The notes beneath the pieces are model-generated. The model was not told where the DNA came from. It saw only the letters and a program-made list of their open reading frames with translations, and searched no databases. Of a DNA stretch of 64,000 nt, positions 63,597 to 64,000 are shown piece by piece. The DNA lies in NCBI GenBank assembly GCA_017427385.1, contig JAFRSW010000021.1, forward strand, positions 91,650-155,649, written 5' to 3'. A program made the position numbers and the translations under genes. The stretch comes from Bacteroidales bacterium (GTDB lineage Bacteria > Bacteroidota > Bacteroidia > Bacteroidales > UBA932). Positions within the stretch are counted from its first letter, which is position 1. The number at the start of each line of letters is the position of its first letter.

Positions 63597-64000
63597 GGAT
63601 CTGTCGGGCTGCTTGTTCGTAGCTGAGGCCGTCGATGTCGAGGATGATGTCGGCGGCTTTTTCGTAGATGGGGCCGCGGACGGCCATCATCGCCGTGATG
63701 CAGGATTCAAGGCTGTCTGGGGCATCTGCCGGGGCATCTGGATTGGCACCCGCCAGCATCGGCCGGCCGGCCGCCGCCCCGTCTTCACGCAGGTTCGCCG
63801 CCAACGTCTCCACGCTCGCCCTCAGGTAGATGCATTTGCAGTTCTTCTTCACCAACTCCCGGCTCCCCTCATCGGTCAACGTCCCTCCGCCGAGTGAAAG
63901 CAGGATGTCTATTGGCGGCTGGGATCCCCCGCTGAGGGACGTAACACCCGCGGTTCGATAGCGGGGGGACCGCCCCAAGGGGGTGGTGGGGTGAGCGAAG
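63577..64000 (-). CDS. aroK: Shikimate kinase, 3' part, with a repeat-like upstream segment
   Basis: Partial gene, reaching the right edge. The protein has LLSLGGGTLTDEGSRELV and NCKCIYLRASVETLAANL, the shikimate-binding and lid region of shikimate kinase, then GRPMLAG and the C-terminal helices to RQILNSFSL. Residues before the GGGT loop should be like the conserved E-x-x-x-L segment but are instead Pro/Ser/Arg-rich (PRYRTAGVTSLSGGSQPPI). That piece (about 63929-64000) looks like an inserted repeat read in frame. Whether the gene is whole depends on sequence beyond the window. Confidence 0.65.
   Translation of the reverse strand, partial: FAHPTTPLGRSPRYRTAGVTSLSGGSQPPIDILLSLGGGTLTDEGSRELVKKNCKCIYLRASVETLAANLREDGAAAGRPMLAGANPDAPADAPDSLESCITAMMAVRGPIYEKAADIILDIDGLSYEQAARQILNSFSL
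63929..64000. repeat. Putative interspersed repeat at the right edge
   Basis: G-rich, with AGCGAAG at its right end and GGGGGGACCGCC-like inner part, unlike the rest of the kinase gene. The non-homologous reading frame it gives suggests an element inserted in aroK. Only this end is visible. Confidence 0.35.

Overview
The window looks like a chromosomal piece of an uncultured gut-type Bacteroidales with moderately high G+C. The evidence is Bacteroidetes-type promoters (TAnnTTTG boxes), a SusC/SusD pair driven by an ECF sigma and a FecR anti-sigma with an STN-bearing SusC, fimbrillin (Mfa/Fim-like) lipoproteins, GLUG-repeat lipoproteins, a GldH-like gene after a PSP1/YaaT-type gene, and many lipobox signal peptides. 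Genus cannot be fixed from sequence alone; the Cryptobacteroides/RC9 type of gut Bacteroidales is a guess.

Layout. 1-9.2 kb: four overlapping plus-strand lipoprotein genes of a fimbrial/adhesin operon, closed by a 17-bp perfect hairpin. 9.2-14.2 kb (minus strand): histidine kinase, response regulator, lgt, a TPR protein that resembles the kinase sensor half without a kinase, and a small membrane protein. 14.3-17.2 kb: tRNA-Val(GAC), then a lower-GC island with a REP-associated HUH transposase (RAYT) and an unknown exported protein, surrounded by three clusters of palindromes set at an exact 52-nt pitch. 17.2-23.1 kb: a TolC/MFP/RND efflux operon ending in a PII-like gene. 23.1-30.9 kb: housekeeping genes (thioredoxin, a beta-barrel protein, LOG-family hydrolase, polyprenyl diphosphate synthase, DNA polymerase III delta', PSP1/YaaT-like, GldH-like, trmB, recJ). 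The gldH-like gene carries two kinds of repeat element inside its reading frame.

30.9-62 kb is the accessory core: a polysaccharide utilization locus. It runs ECF sigma, FecR, SusC, SusD, a DUF1735+GLUG lipoprotein, a phosphodiester glycosidase, a GH106-like enzyme, a GH3 enzyme and two GLUG lipoproteins. After a minus-strand Rpn-type nuclease gene it continues with a tight operon: MFS transporter, MurQ, BadF/BadG-type amino-sugar kinase, histidine acid phosphatase, and a GLUG-phosphodiester glycosidase. The last intact member, behind its own promoter, is a protein that fuses a histidine acid phosphatase to a phosphodiester glycosidase. The pattern (three phosphodiester glycosidase domains, two phosphatase domains, MurNAc-6-phosphate etherase, amino-sugar kinase) suggests a locus for glycans whose sugars are joined by phosphodiesters, for example the GlcNAc-1-P-6-MurNAc junction of wall teichoic acid or a similar bacterial phosphoglycan. 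That substrate is inference.

Three very short genes sharing a Y-x-x-P...E motif sit 12-16 nt upstream of large GLUG lipoprotein genes in the locus. 62-64 kb: a pseudogene mosaic joining pieces of GH29, GH89 and sialidase genes, a ribbon-helix-helix/PIN toxin-antitoxin pair behind a palindromic operator, and the 3' part of a shikimate kinase gene whose upstream part seems to be replaced or invaded by a repeat.
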